This document shows positions 33,585-41,230 of a stretch of DNA of 64,000 nucleotides, piece by piece. This stretch comes from Polaromonas sp. (GTDB lineage: Bacteria > Pseudomonadota > Gammaproteobacteria > Burkholderiales > Burkholderiaceae_C), in contig JANYGP010000036.1 in NCBI GenBank assembly GCA_025362315.1, positions 24,569-88,568 on the forward strand, written 5' to 3'. The first letter of the stretch is position 1. Every line of letters starts with the position of its first letter. The translations under genes and the position numbers were made by a program. The notes beneath the pieces are model-generated. The model was not told the origin of the DNA. It searched no databases and saw nothing but the letters and a program-made list of their open reading frames with translations.

Positions 33585-34109
33585 ATGTCTGCTCTGCGTA
33601 GATTTATGACTGACACGGTCAGCATCATTAAGCCGGATGGCAAAAGGCTCGGCCCGTACCAGGCTTCAGTCTCATCTGAATCGATAACCATAATGGAGAA
33701 GTCGCTCGACATCGATGAAGGCGACCATGTCGCGCGCTTGATACCGAGTGGAAAAGAGGAGCTTTACCTTGTGCTGTCTGCTGACTACAGCAGCGGGCTT
33801 CTCTCAATCCCACCAGGCTACACGTTAAAAGTCCAAAAGACCACAGCTCTAAATGCTGCGCCACAGACTTCAAAATCGACAACTATTAATATTCATCACT
33901 CCACAGGTGTGCAGGTTGGCGACTACAACACCCAACATATTCAAGCAACCTTCAATGAGCTTTTTCAGCAAATTGATCAATCGTCGGCATCGCAAACCGA
34001 AAAGGCTGAAGCCAAAGGTCGGCTTGCCGCTTTTTTAGAGCACCCCCTGGTTGTTTCAGTTCTGGGCTCGGCTGCTGGAGTGCTACTTGGATCGATCGGT
34101 GTGGGCTAG
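33585..34109 (+). CDS. Small protein with RHIM-like amyloid core and glycine-rich hydrophobic C-terminus
   Basis: The 174-residue protein has three parts. Residues about 8-85 form a beta-rich domain (MTDTVSIIKPDGKRL ... SIPPGYTLKVQK). Residues 101-120 hold a RHIM-like segment with the tetrad VQVG at 109-112 inside STGVQVGDYN. A charged helix follows (about 121-150, KAEAKGRLAAFLEH), then a glycine-rich hydrophobic stretch (154-173, PLVVSVLGSAAGVLLGSIG) that could insert in a membrane. The start has AAGGAT upstream. The layout suggests an amyloid-triggered effector, but no partner gene is obvious. Function is unproven. Confidence 0.7.
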   Translation: MSALRRFMTDTVSIIKPDGKRLGPYQASVSSESITIMEKSLDIDEGDHVARLIPSGKEELYLVLSADYSSGLLSIPPGYTLKVQKTTALNAAPQTSKSTTINIHHSTGVQVGDYNTQHIQATFNELFQQIDQSSASQTEKAEAKGRLAAFLEHPLVVSVLGSAAGVLLGSIGVG

Positions 34110-34236
34110 TCATATGGGTCGAGTAGGTGAAACCTGAGGGTCAGGTCTTTTATCATCGCATTGACGCGCCATCGACCTTCAGTATTGCCGACAACAGGCG
34201 GCTCGAATTAACAGCTCTAAGGCTTAACAAACAGCC
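34110..34236. other. Intergenic region without recognised gene
   Basis: 127 bp between the RHIM-like gene and the convergent antitoxin gene. CCTGAGGGTCAGG (34131-34143) is a short imperfect inverted repeat followed by TCTTTTA, a weak terminator candidate at best. Confidence 0.3.
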
Positions 34237-34470
34237 TTAAACCTCTGCAACATCCCCGCCCGCCTTGGCCAATATCTCAAGCGCGCGCTGCGCTGACCCG
34301 CCCTGGGCACGCGCCTGCAGAAATTCTTTTGCAGTGCGGCGGCACGCCAGCTTTTCGGCTACTGCTACGTTGATGTACTGATTGATGGCAACCCCGTCAT
34401 CTGCAGCAGCTTTGCGCAGCGCGTCCAGCATCGAATGAGGAAGTCGCAGGGCGAAATTGTTGGTTTGCAT
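34237..34470 (-). CDS. Ribbon-helix-helix / HicB-C-like antitoxin
   Basis: The roughly 77-residue protein opens MQTNNFALRLPHSMLDAL and contains AAADDGVAINQYINVAVAEKL, the ribbon-helix-helix pattern of antitoxins and HicB C-terminal domains. ATG 34470 is used because AGGAG lies eight bases upstream; a GTG at 34476 is too close. It lies downstream of a PIN toxin gene on the same strand, giving the order toxin then antitoxin, which is unusual for this class. Confidence 0.78.
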   Translation of the reverse strand: MQTNNFALRLPHSMLDALRKAAADDGVAINQYINVAVAEKLACRRTAKEFLQARAQGGSAQRALEILAKAGGDVAEV

Positions 34471-34481
34471 CGTCACTACTC

Positions 34482-34913
34482 CTAGTGCGGTTTGGTGGGT
34501 GATTGAGTTTCATAGAACTCAGCCGGTGTGGTCAATTTCAAACTAAAACGAGGGACGGCTTGTGCAAAATCGCGCAAGTTCCATGTCACTAAATGGGTGC
34601 ACTGGCCGTTGACCGCAGCTTCCAGAACCATTTCGTCTGCGGGATCTTTGAGTTGCGGTCGCCATAAAAAAGAAATGTCGATTGGCCTGAGCACACCCGC
34701 CAAACCAGCCAGGAATTCATCGACTTCTATTGCGTTCAAGCCGAACGCTGCCCGTTGTTCCTCACGCTGCAAAATTGCTTCGTATTCAATAAACAACGGA
34801 ACAGAAACGCCTGCCATCAACTCTCGGCGGAGCACCTGCGCCAACATTTTCCTTGACCAGCCGGTGCGTGACCGCAATGCAGAAACCAGTACATTGGTAT
34901 CCATGATGATCAT
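34482..34913 (-). CDS. PIN-domain toxin
   Basis: The 143-residue PIN-like ribonuclease starts MIIMDTNVLVSALRSRTGWS (active Asp), contains SVPLFIEYEAILQREEQ (Glu), PADEMVLEAAVNG (Asp/Glu) and THLVTWNLRDFAQ (Asn/Asp), the pattern of the COG1569-type PIN family. ATG 34913 or 34904 are both possible. It is separated from the RHH antitoxin by 11 bp. Confidence 0.82.
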   Translation of the reverse strand: MIIMDTNVLVSALRSRTGWSRKMLAQVLRRELMAGVSVPLFIEYEAILQREEQRAAFGLNAIEVDEFLAGLAGVLRPIDISFLWRPQLKDPADEMVLEAAVNGQCTHLVTWNLRDFAQAVPRFSLKLTTPAEFYETQSPTKPH

Positions 34914-35036
34914 GATTGATATTATATACAGTATTGGTTTCGAGTCAGGCCAGCAAAGTACTTTCCATGCATTGCAGGTTATCTCCGGACAGCTTAAAAA
35001 GCTTTCGCAAAGCCAACACAAGAGACGTTAAAAACC

Positions 35037-35318
35037 ATGACCAAGCACGCACCACTGATCGACAAAGACGGCGAAGTTCATGAGCTGGCAGCAGCTGATC
35101 TGCGTCGTTTCAAGCCAGCATCTGAGGTACTGCCGGCTGAATTGCTGAAGGTCATGGGCATAAGGCCACACAGGCCGCAAAAAGCACCTACCAAGCAAGC
35201 CACGACCATCCGCTTGTCGCATAACGTCATGGCTGCGTTTAAAGCGACGGGCACGGGCTGGCAAACGCGTATTTATGCAGCATTGAAAGATTGGCTGCGA
35301 ACCCATTCGCCTGTTTGA
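35037..35318 (+). CDS. Orphan BrnA-like antitoxin
   Basis: The 93-residue protein ends with a ribbon-helix-helix region (TTIRLSHNVMAAFKATGTGWQTRIYAALKDWL), where ATGTGWQTRI is the BrnA hallmark. BrnA normally neutralises BrnT encoded just upstream. Here the upstream 120 bp encode no BrnT, so the gene is an orphan. It is divergent from the PIN toxin at 34913. Confidence 0.8.
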   Translation: MTKHAPLIDKDGEVHELAAADLRRFKPASEVLPAELLKVMGIRPHRPQKAPTKQATTIRLSHNVMAAFKATGTGWQTRIYAALKDWLRTHSPV

Positions 35319-35368
35319 GGCTGTTTCAAGGCTGTTTTTTCGCCTTTTTAAGTATTATTCAGGCCGAC

Positions 35369-35410
35369 AACCCAATATATACAGGCGCGAGCAGCTCCTG
35401 AATTGCTAGC
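35369..35410 (+). repeat. Dispersed palindromic repeat, copy G
   Basis: AACCCAATATATACAGGCGCGAGCAGCTCCTGAATTGCTAGC, a clear copy between brnA-like and the Mpo1-like gene, filling most of the gap. Confidence 0.75.
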
Positions 35411-35425
35411 ATTTTTTTGGCACTA

Positions 35426-35770
35426 TCACCCTTGGCCAGCCAATCTTCGCATAACAGCCACTGCCGCCTTATATGTCAGCACATGGTTGCCCGCAATAAA
35501 CCACAGCAGTGAAAAGTCATTGCGCAGCACGCGCACATCGCGGACCTGCGCACTGCGCTCAAACAGGCGGTGGCCGATGAGCCCCAGTGCGGCATGCACC
35601 ACCGGGTACAGAAGCACCAGCCAGGGCCAGGACGACAGCAGCGCTGCTGGCACAAACGCTGTGCCCAGCAGCGTGCCAAAAATATGCAGGCCGCGGTTGA
35701 CAGGGTGCCGGTGCTCTGCCTGAAAGTGGTCGCGGTAAAAAGCCTGAAAGCCGATGGCGGGTGTTGTCAT
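35426..35770 (-). CDS. Mpo1-like / DUF962 membrane protein
   Basis: The 114-residue protein has the family motif HRHPVNRGLHIFGTLLG, with the His-Asn-Arg-His set that binds iron in yeast Mpo1, a dioxygenase of 2-hydroxy fatty acids. Hydrophobic segments follow (PAALLSSWPWLVLLYPVVHAALGL). Activity is inferred from the family only. It is divergent from a TetR gene 88 bp away, which may regulate it. Confidence 0.82.
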   Translation of the reverse strand: MTTPAIGFQAFYRDHFQAEHRHPVNRGLHIFGTLLGTAFVPAALLSSWPWLVLLYPVVHAALGLIGHRLFERSAQVRDVRVLRNDFSLLWFIAGNHVLTYKAAVAVMRRLAGQG

Positions 35771-35857
35771 AGCGTTTCATAAAAAGTTGGAATGCAGCAA
35801 TAACGCGATGGATTGCGCATATTTCAAACTCGCATTGAACAACACACAAAAGCACCC

Positions 35858-36490
35858 ATGCCGTCCATCAATGTTGCCCCCCGGAAAGCGCCGCGCCAGC
35901 AGCGCTCTCAGGCCACGGTTGCAGTTATCCTACAGGCAGCTACTCGCGTTTTGACTCGCCTGTCGCTGGCGGGCTTCAATACCAACCGTGTGGCAGAGGT
36001 GGCGGGGGTCAGTGTTGGCTCGCTGTACCAGTACTTTCCCAACAAGGCTGCCCTGGTCACGGCTTTGATCGACCGCGCGCAGACCGAACTGGCCGATGCA
36101 TGTGAACAACTGGTGCAGCAGATCAAAAATCCGGCAACAGGCCAGCCGGGCAACACGCTGGCTGAATCTTTAGGTGCCCTGGCGCAATTGACGATTGGAC
36201 AGCAATATGCCAAGCCGGTGTTTGCCGCAGCGCTGGACCATGAAGAAGCGCGCCTACCGGTGCAAAAGCAGTACAGGGCAGCGCAAGAACGCGTGCTGGC
36301 CAGCATGTTGCAGCTGTTTGCGCACCAACACGCAGAGCTGGCGACAGACTTACCTGAGTCTGCGGCGCGTGACTTTTTTGCCATCACCAAAGCACTGGTT
36401 GAGACAGAGGCAGGTGTCCTGAAAAAGTCGCTTGCGGACCTGGACGTGAGGATTGCGCGAGCCTTGCTCGGGTATCTGAAAAAGTTTTGA
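35858..36490 (+). CDS. TetR/AcrR-family transcriptional regulator
   Basis: The roughly 210-residue regulator has an N-terminal helix-turn-helix (ILQAATRVLTRLSLAGFNTNRVAEVAGVSVGSLYQYFPNKAAL) and an alpha-helical ligand domain with EAGVLKKSLADLD near the end. ATG 35858 (MPSINVAPRKAPRQQR) is preferred over an upstream TTG at 35813. Its divergent neighbour encodes the Mpo1-like protein, a likely target. Confidence 0.87.
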   Translation: MPSINVAPRKAPRQQRSQATVAVILQAATRVLTRLSLAGFNTNRVAEVAGVSVGSLYQYFPNKAALVTALIDRAQTELADACEQLVQQIKNPATGQPGNTLAESLGALAQLTIGQQYAKPVFAAALDHEEARLPVQKQYRAAQERVLASMLQLFAHQHAELATDLPESAARDFFAITKALVETEAGVLKKSLADLDVRIARALLGYLKKF

Positions 36491-36801
36491 GATGCTTCGG
36501 AAATTGATGGCAATCCCATTGGATATGACGTGCATTCAAGCCATTTACAGCTTCAATTATGCTTTTACCCCAACAAATTCGGGCGCTAGTAGCTCCTAAA
36601 TTAATAGTAGACAGATTACTGCACCAAGATCGCTTTGCCTGGTGATGAAGCAGGTGCAGGTGGATGCGGCACTTGTTGCAGCAAGTGGCTTTTGTCTGAC
36701 CTGATCACAGCGACAAACACCACACGATCTGCCAAGTGGAGCATGCACAGTGGTGTTAATGCTCCCCGGGGGCTGGCAGGCACATACCAGCAAGGCAAAT
36801 C
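36491..36801. other. 311-bp gap with one repeat copy, no recognised gene
   Basis: Repeat copy H (36568-36610) lies at the left. The remaining sequence to 36801 has short open frames on both strands, none with a recognised product or convincing ribosome-binding site. It probably carries the promoter of the downstream three-gene cluster. Confidence 0.45.
36568..36610 (+). repeat. Dispersed palindromic repeat, copy H
   Basis: CCCCAACAAATTCGGGCGCTAGTAGCTCCTAAATTAATAGTAG, a nearly complete right half with the AGTAGCTCCTAAATTAATAG module. Confidence 0.8.
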
Positions 36802-37176
36802 ATGAATCCTTCCACACCTTCTTCCCTTCCGATCGTTTCATCGCCCGGCATGAAGCCTGTTGATCCAGACACGGATGAACAAGCAGTCCCCGGCCACGGG
36901 GTTCCGTCCCAGGACCCTGAAGCTGCAGCTCAAGTTGGCCTGAGCCCTGAAGAAGCAGCGCGTGAATCTGAATCAGCTCTGGTCGGTGGTGGCGTGGTGG
37001 CTGGCATGACATCAGGTGCGGCTATGGGGGCTGTGGTTGCCGGCCCAGCCGGGATTTTGGCAGGCGGCGCGGTAGGGGCCATCGCGGGGGCGGTGGGCGG
37101 TCAGGCCGCCGGCAAGTCTGCAGATCCAAAAAGCAGGGTTCATGGTGATGGCAAATCAAAGTCAACAGTGCATTGA
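36802..37176 (+). CDS. Glycine-zipper hypothetical protein
   Basis: The 124-residue protein has a charged, Pro-rich N-terminal half and a glycine-zipper hydrophobic region (about 62-103; GMTSGAAMGAVVAGPAGILA) that resembles membrane-embedded Gly-zipper domains. A basic tail ends the protein. It lies upstream of DUF2945 and DUF3140 genes, and may belong to the same stress-related cluster. AAGG precedes its ATG. Confidence 0.65.
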   Translation: MNPSTPSSLPIVSSPGMKPVDPDTDEQAVPGHGVPSQDPEAAAQVGLSPEEAARESESALVGGGVVAGMTSGAAMGAVVAGPAGILAGGAVGAIAGAVGGQAAGKSADPKSRVHGDGKSKSTVH

Positions 37177-37222
37177 AAAATACGGGCGCATCCACCGCAT
37201 TGGTTTAACCGCGAGAAAATCC

Positions 37223-37504
37223 ATGGCAAGCAAAGAATTGAAGGTTGGCGACAAAGTCAGCTGGAACAGCACGCAAGGCAAGATAGAAGGCACTGTCAAG
37301 AAAAAATTGACGGCGCCGATGGACATCAAAACGCACCATGTGGCTGCAACGCCAGACGATCCACAGTTGCTGGTTAAAAGTGCGGGCACTGGCCAGCTTG
37401 CGGCGCACAAACCAGCGGCGCTTAATCCGCTGAAATCAATAACAGCGGCGAAACCTGCAACACCCGCCAAGACAGGCGCAAGCAAGACCGGGACAAAAAA
37501 ATGA
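37223..37504 (+). CDS. DUF2945 (hypervirulence-associated TUDOR-like) protein
   Basis: The 93-residue protein starts MASKELKVGDKVSWNSTQGKIEGTVKKKL, the DUF2945 signature, and includes KTHHVAATPDDPQLLVKS. A Lys/Ala/Pro-rich tail follows (AKPATPAKTGASKTGTKK). It forms an SH3-like barrel in relatives; function is unknown. Its stop overlaps the DUF3140 start (ATGA). Confidence 0.82.
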   Translation: MASKELKVGDKVSWNSTQGKIEGTVKKKLTAPMDIKTHHVAATPDDPQLLVKSAGTGQLAAHKPAALNPLKSITAAKPATPAKTGASKTGTKK

Positions 37505-37833
37505 GCACTGACGACAACCATGCTGCATTGCAAGAATTTAAAAAATCCGTCAACATGTCGTCGAAGGTTTTAAGCAAATGGCTGGACACCAAAGAGTCCA
37601 AAGCCGTGGGTTTTAAAACCACCGAGGGCGGTGGATCAGTGGGGCATCTGTCAGGTCAAAAAATCATTGGACTGCTGGGCAAATCCCCGTCTGAATTTAC
37701 CAGCGACGACACAGTTCATGCACGCAAGGTTGTGGGCTACATCCACCGGTACCTGGCGCAACGCCCGGCCGGAGACATCAGTAAAACCCACTGGCGCTAT
37801 TGACTGATGAACTGGGGACATGATCCGATTTGA
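37501..37833 (+). pseudogene. DUF3140 gene with in-frame TGA near the C-terminus
   Basis: The protein reads to HWRY and stops at TGA 37801-37803 (100 residues). After the TGA the same frame continues LMNWGHDPI to a second stop at 37831-37833. From memory of the family, DUF3140 proteins end RYSLMNWGHDP, so the TGA sits where serine (TCA) is expected. Conserved parts include KKSVNMSSKVLSKWLDTKES and VVGYIHRYLAQRPAGD. Either the last nine residues are lost, perhaps with activity kept, or the TGA is read through. The sequence cannot decide. Confidence 0.72.
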
Positions 37834-37888
37834 ACGGAAAAACAAGACTCGAGCACGGTAATTCAATCATGTTTAATGTTATTTAATG

Positions 37889-37936
37889 CCTGTAGCCCAA
37901 TATATTCGGGCGCTAGCAGCTACTTAAACAATAGCA
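37889..37936 (+). repeat. Dispersed palindromic repeat, copy I
   Basis: CCTGTAGCCCAATATATTCGGGCGCTAGCAGCTACTTAAACAATAGC, a nearly complete copy between the DUF3140 gene and the convergent GST gene. Confidence 0.8.
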
Positions 37937-37948
37937 AATCAACAACTT

Positions 37949-38620
37949 TCAGCTTGTGAGCTTATATTCACCACCCCGTTCAATGGCGCGCTGGTAGGCC
38001 GGTCTGGCGTGAATGCGCTGCAAATAATTCATCAACCGGGGCCGGCTGGCGTCGAGCCCGCCACGGGCCGTTGCCGCCTCCACCGGAAAGCTCATCTGCA
38101 CATCAGCAGCGGTGAAATCGTCCCCGACAAACCATGCACTTTTGCTCAATTCGGCTTCGAGGTAATCCAGATGGGTATTGAGCTGGGGCATGATGAAACT
38201 GCTTTTCGCCTTGCCTGAAATGGCTTTGGCAATCGGCTTGGCAAAAAACGGCATGGGCGTTGTTTCAATCTTGTCAAACACCAGTTTGAGCAGCAGCGGC
38301 GACATCAATGAGCCCTCCGCGTAATGCAGCCAGTAGCGGTAGCGCAGATAGGCAGCTGTCTGGATGGATGGCGCAAAGCAGCCATCGCCATAACGCTCTA
38401 CCAGATACTCGATGATGGCACCGGACTCGGCCAGCGTCAGGTCGCCATCGGTGACGACGGGCGACTTGCCCAGCGGGTGAATTTTGCGCAGCTCAGGCGG
38501 TGCCAGCATGGTGACCTTGTCACGCTCGTAGCGTTTGATCTCGTAGGTCAGGCCCATTTCTTCCAGCAGCCACAGCACGCGCTGGGAGCGGGAATTGTTC
38601 AAATGGTGGACAACAATCAT
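37949..38620 (-). CDS. Glutathione S-transferase
   Basis: The 223-residue protein has the thioredoxin-like N-terminal domain (MIVVHHLNNSRSQRVLWLLEEMGL, with Asn/Ser in the catalytic Ser/Tyr region; SPVVTDGDLTLAESGAIIEYLVERY) and the helical C-terminal domain (FVGDDFTAADVQMSFP). It conjugates or reduces with glutathione in the cytosol. Divergent from the PHP phosphatase gene; a good AAAAAGGAAC precedes its ATG. Confidence 0.9.
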   Translation of the reverse strand: MIVVHHLNNSRSQRVLWLLEEMGLTYEIKRYERDKVTMLAPPELRKIHPLGKSPVVTDGDLTLAESGAIIEYLVERYGDGCFAPSIQTAAYLRYRYWLHYAEGSLMSPLLLKLVFDKIETTPMPFFAKPIAKAISGKAKSSFIMPQLNTHLDYLEAELSKSAWFVGDDFTAADVQMSFPVEAATARGGLDASRPRLMNYLQRIHARPAYQRAIERGGEYKLTS

Positions 38621-38692
38621 GGCTGTTCCTTTTTGTGCAAAGTGTCATTGTGCGGGCAGCAAGCCAATGCTGCTTGCAAAGCCTAAAATGAG

Positions 38693-39562
38693 GTGGTGAT
38701 TTCAGCCCACACCAGTATCCTGAACGCCGACCTGCACTGCCATTCCATGGTGTCAGATGGCACGCTGACGCCTGAAGCGCTGGCGGAGCGGGCCAAAATC
38801 AATGGTGTCGAGCTCTGGTCGCTGACCGACCATGACGAGATTGCCGGTCAGCACCGCGCCGCCGCAGCAGCCCACGCGCAAGGCATCAAATACCTGACGG
38901 GTACCGAGATTTCAGTGACCTTTGCAGGCGAGACTGTGCACATAGTTGGCCTGGGTTTTGACGCCAGTGACGCGGCTTTGACAAATGGTTTACAGGCCAC
39001 ACGCAGCGGGCGCACCGAGCGCGCCATGGACATGTCAGACGGCCTGGCCAAAGTCGGGATCAAGGGCGCTTACGAAGGCGCTCTGAAGTTTGTAGGCAAC
39101 CCCGAGCTGATTTCCCGTACCCACTTTGCGCGCTTTCTGGTGGAAAGTGGCGTGTGCAGCGAGACACACGAGGTGTTCCGCAAATACCTGACCGAAGGCA
39201 AGCCAGGGTATGTACCCCATCGCTGGGCCACGCTGAAAGACGCAGTCAGCTGGATCACGGCTGCCAAGGGGATTGCCATCATTGCGCATCCTGCGCGGTA
39301 CAAATTTACGGCCAACGAAGAATACGCCTTGTTCACTGAATTTATCGCTCATGGCGGACGCGGCGTGGAAGTGGTCACTGGCAGTCACTCAGCGGCCGAA
39401 TACGTGAAATATGCCGACACTGCCCAGGAGTTTGGCCTGGCAGCATCGCGCGGCAGCGACTTTCACAGCCCAGCTGAAAGCCGCGTAGATTTGGGTTCCT
39501 TGCCGTTTTTGCCCGGCAAATTGACGCCCGTGTGGGAACTGCTGGCGGACCGCATTCAGTGA
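38693..39562 (+). CDS. PHP-family nucleoside 3',5'-bisphosphate phosphatase (TrpH/RNase AM-like)
   Basis: The 289-residue protein shows the PHP metal-binding sites: ADLHCHSMVSDGTLTPEAL, LWSLTDHDEIAGQ, TGTEIS, IIAHPARY and ASRGSDFHSP, as in the E. coli YciV/RnaseAM type. It starts with GTG at 38693. It overlaps the EamA gene by four bases (GTGA). The gene order phosphatase, EamA, YciO-type, M50, trpS is a familiar betaproteobacterial cluster. Confidence 0.9.
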   Translation: MVISAHTSILNADLHCHSMVSDGTLTPEALAERAKINGVELWSLTDHDEIAGQHRAAAAAHAQGIKYLTGTEISVTFAGETVHIVGLGFDASDAALTNGLQATRSGRTERAMDMSDGLAKVGIKGAYEGALKFVGNPELISRTHFARFLVESGVCSETHEVFRKYLTEGKPGYVPHRWATLKDAVSWITAAKGIAIIAHPARYKFTANEEYALFTEFIAHGGRGVEVVTGSHSAAEYVKYADTAQEFGLAASRGSDFHSPAESRVDLGSLPFLPGKLTPVWELLADRIQ

Positions 39563-40509
39563 ATGTTGTACCTGCCCAGCCTGCACCACCTGCGGGTGCT
39601 GTGGGCGCAACCGGCTTGATTGGCATTGGGCTGACGATTGCTGCCATGGCCTGCTTTGCAACGCTGGACACAGCAACCAAATATGTCAGTGTGGGTGTTC
39701 CGGTGCTGATGGCGCTGTGGTTTCGCTACGCATTTCAGGCTGTGGCGACCACGCTGGTGGTACTGCCCCTGCGCGGCCTTGCCGGTCTGCGCACGGCACA
39801 CCCGAAGTTTCAGGTGCTGCGCGGCGCGCTGCTGCTCGCGTCCAGCCTGTTTGCATTTCTCAGTCTCAAGTTCATGCCTGTGGGTGAGTTCACGGCGATT
39901 GTGATGCTCACCCCGCTGGCCATCACGTTGCTGGCCACGCGGGCGCTGGGGGAGCGCGTGACGCTGGGGCAGTGGGCACTGGTGTGCGGGGGTTTTGCCG
40001 GCACGCTGGTCATCATCCGGCCGGGGCATGAAGCGTTTGAATGGACAACCCTGTTGCCGCTGGGGCTGGTGGTGTGCAACGCGTGGTTTCAGGTGCTGAC
40101 CAGCAAACTGGCCAAAACAGAAGACCCCATCACCATGCATTTGTACACTGGCTGGGTGGGTACAGTGGCGGCCTCACTGCCGTTGCCCTGGGTGTGGGCC
40201 AAGCTGCCCGGCACTGCATTGTGGGGGGCGTTGATGTTGATGGGTGCAGCCGCAACAGTCGGGCATTTCATGCTGATCCTGGCTTACAAGCGCGCACCTG
40301 CAGCTACCCTGACACCTTATCTCTATGCGCAAATTGGTTTTGCCATGCTGGGCGGCTGGCTGGTGTTTGCCCATGTGCCCGATGGCTGGTCTGTGCTGGG
40401 GATGGCAATGATTGCCGTGTGTGGTGTTGTGGGTGCCTGGCTGGCCCTGCGCAGGCCCAACCGTGCTGCCCCGCCCGCATTGTCAAGATCCAAGTCAGCA
40501 GCGACTTGA
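39559..40509 (+). CDS. EamA/DMT-family transporter
   Basis: The roughly 316-residue integral membrane protein has ten hydrophobic segments with two EamA repeats (FATLDTATKYVSVGVPVLMALWFRYAFQ in the first; YKRAPAATLTPYLYAQIGFAMLGGWLVF in the second). GTG 39559 overlapping the PHP stop is chosen as start. It is the third EamA gene in the window; substrate unknown. Confidence 0.85.
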   Translation: MNVVPAQPAPPAGAVGATGLIGIGLTIAAMACFATLDTATKYVSVGVPVLMALWFRYAFQAVATTLVVLPLRGLAGLRTAHPKFQVLRGALLLASSLFAFLSLKFMPVGEFTAIVMLTPLAITLLATRALGERVTLGQWALVCGGFAGTLVIIRPGHEAFEWTTLLPLGLVVCNAWFQVLTSKLAKTEDPITMHLYTGWVGTVAASLPLPWVWAKLPGTALWGALMLMGAAATVGHFMLILAYKRAPAATLTPYLYAQIGFAMLGGWLVFAHVPDGWSVLGMAMIAVCGVVGAWLALRRPNRAAPPALSRSKSAAT

Positions 40510-40521
40510 GACAGCGCTTGT

Positions 40522-41157
40522 ATGACCCAGTTCTTTCAGGTGCATCCCGACAATCCGCAGCCCCGGCTGCTCAAGCAGGCCGCTGCGTTGCTGGCCAAAG
40601 GCGGTGTGGCAGCAGTGCCAACCGATTCAAGTTATGCACTGGTTTGCCATCTGGACGACAAGGCAGCAGCGGACGCCCTGCGGCGTATCCGCGGGGTAGA
40701 TGACAAGCACCACCTGACGCTGCTGTGCCGGGACCTGTCTGAGCTCAGTGCGTATGCACGGGTTGACAACCGGCAGTTCAGGCTGCTCAAGGCGGCCACA
40801 CCGGGGCCTTTTACTTTTATTCTCGAAGCCAGCAAGGAAGTGCCGCGCCGCCTGAGCCACCCGTCGCGCAAAACCATCGGCCTGCGGGTTCCGGCGCACA
40901 AAACCTTGCAGGCACTCTTGGGCCTGCATGGGGCACCGCTGTTGGCCACGACCTTGATCCCGCGCGATGCTGCAGAGCCCCTGAACGACGCCAACGACAT
41001 ACGCGATGCCATGGCGCATGAGCTGGCGGCGATTGTTGATGCGGGCGCGTGTCATCTGGCACCCACAACGGTGATTGACCTGACTGCCATGGCCAGCGGT
41101 GGCGAAGCAGTCATCATTCGCCAGGGCCGCGGTGATGCAGCGTTGCTGGGCCTTTAA
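40522..41157 (+). CDS. L-threonylcarbamoyladenylate synthase-type protein (YciO/Sua5)
   Basis: The 211-residue YrdC-domain protein carries the nucleotide-binding VAAVPTDSSYALVC, DDKHHLTLLCRDLSEL and RKTIGLRVPAHKTLQALL motifs, ending in the YciO-like PTTVIDLTAMASGGEAVIIRQGRGD. It makes or resembles the intermediate for t6A modification of tRNA. It precedes the M50 protease gene in the conserved cluster. The YciO branch has weak or different activity, so TsaC function is unsure. Confidence 0.87.
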   Translation: MTQFFQVHPDNPQPRLLKQAAALLAKGGVAAVPTDSSYALVCHLDDKAAADALRRIRGVDDKHHLTLLCRDLSELSAYARVDNRQFRLLKAATPGPFTFILEASKEVPRRLSHPSRKTIGLRVPAHKTLQALLGLHGAPLLATTLIPRDAAEPLNDANDIRDAMAHELAAIVDAGACHLAPTTVIDLTAMASGGEAVIIRQGRGDAALLGL

Positions 41158-41230
41158 ACGGGCCTTCAAATTGGCCTTTAAACTGACCGTCCACCCAGCC
41201 TTACCGCCAGCGGTCTGAGACAATCAGGCG

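Noticed and set aside
34937..34949. 12-bp identity (TTTCGAGTCAGG) with the tRNA-Ser anticodon region, considered as an att site
   Set aside because: Too short, no integrase in the window and no second flank; likely chance.
41155..41192. Three near-repeats of GGCCTTTAAA after the YciO-like gene
   Set aside because: Very short and imperfect; neither a terminator nor a binding-site array can be supported.
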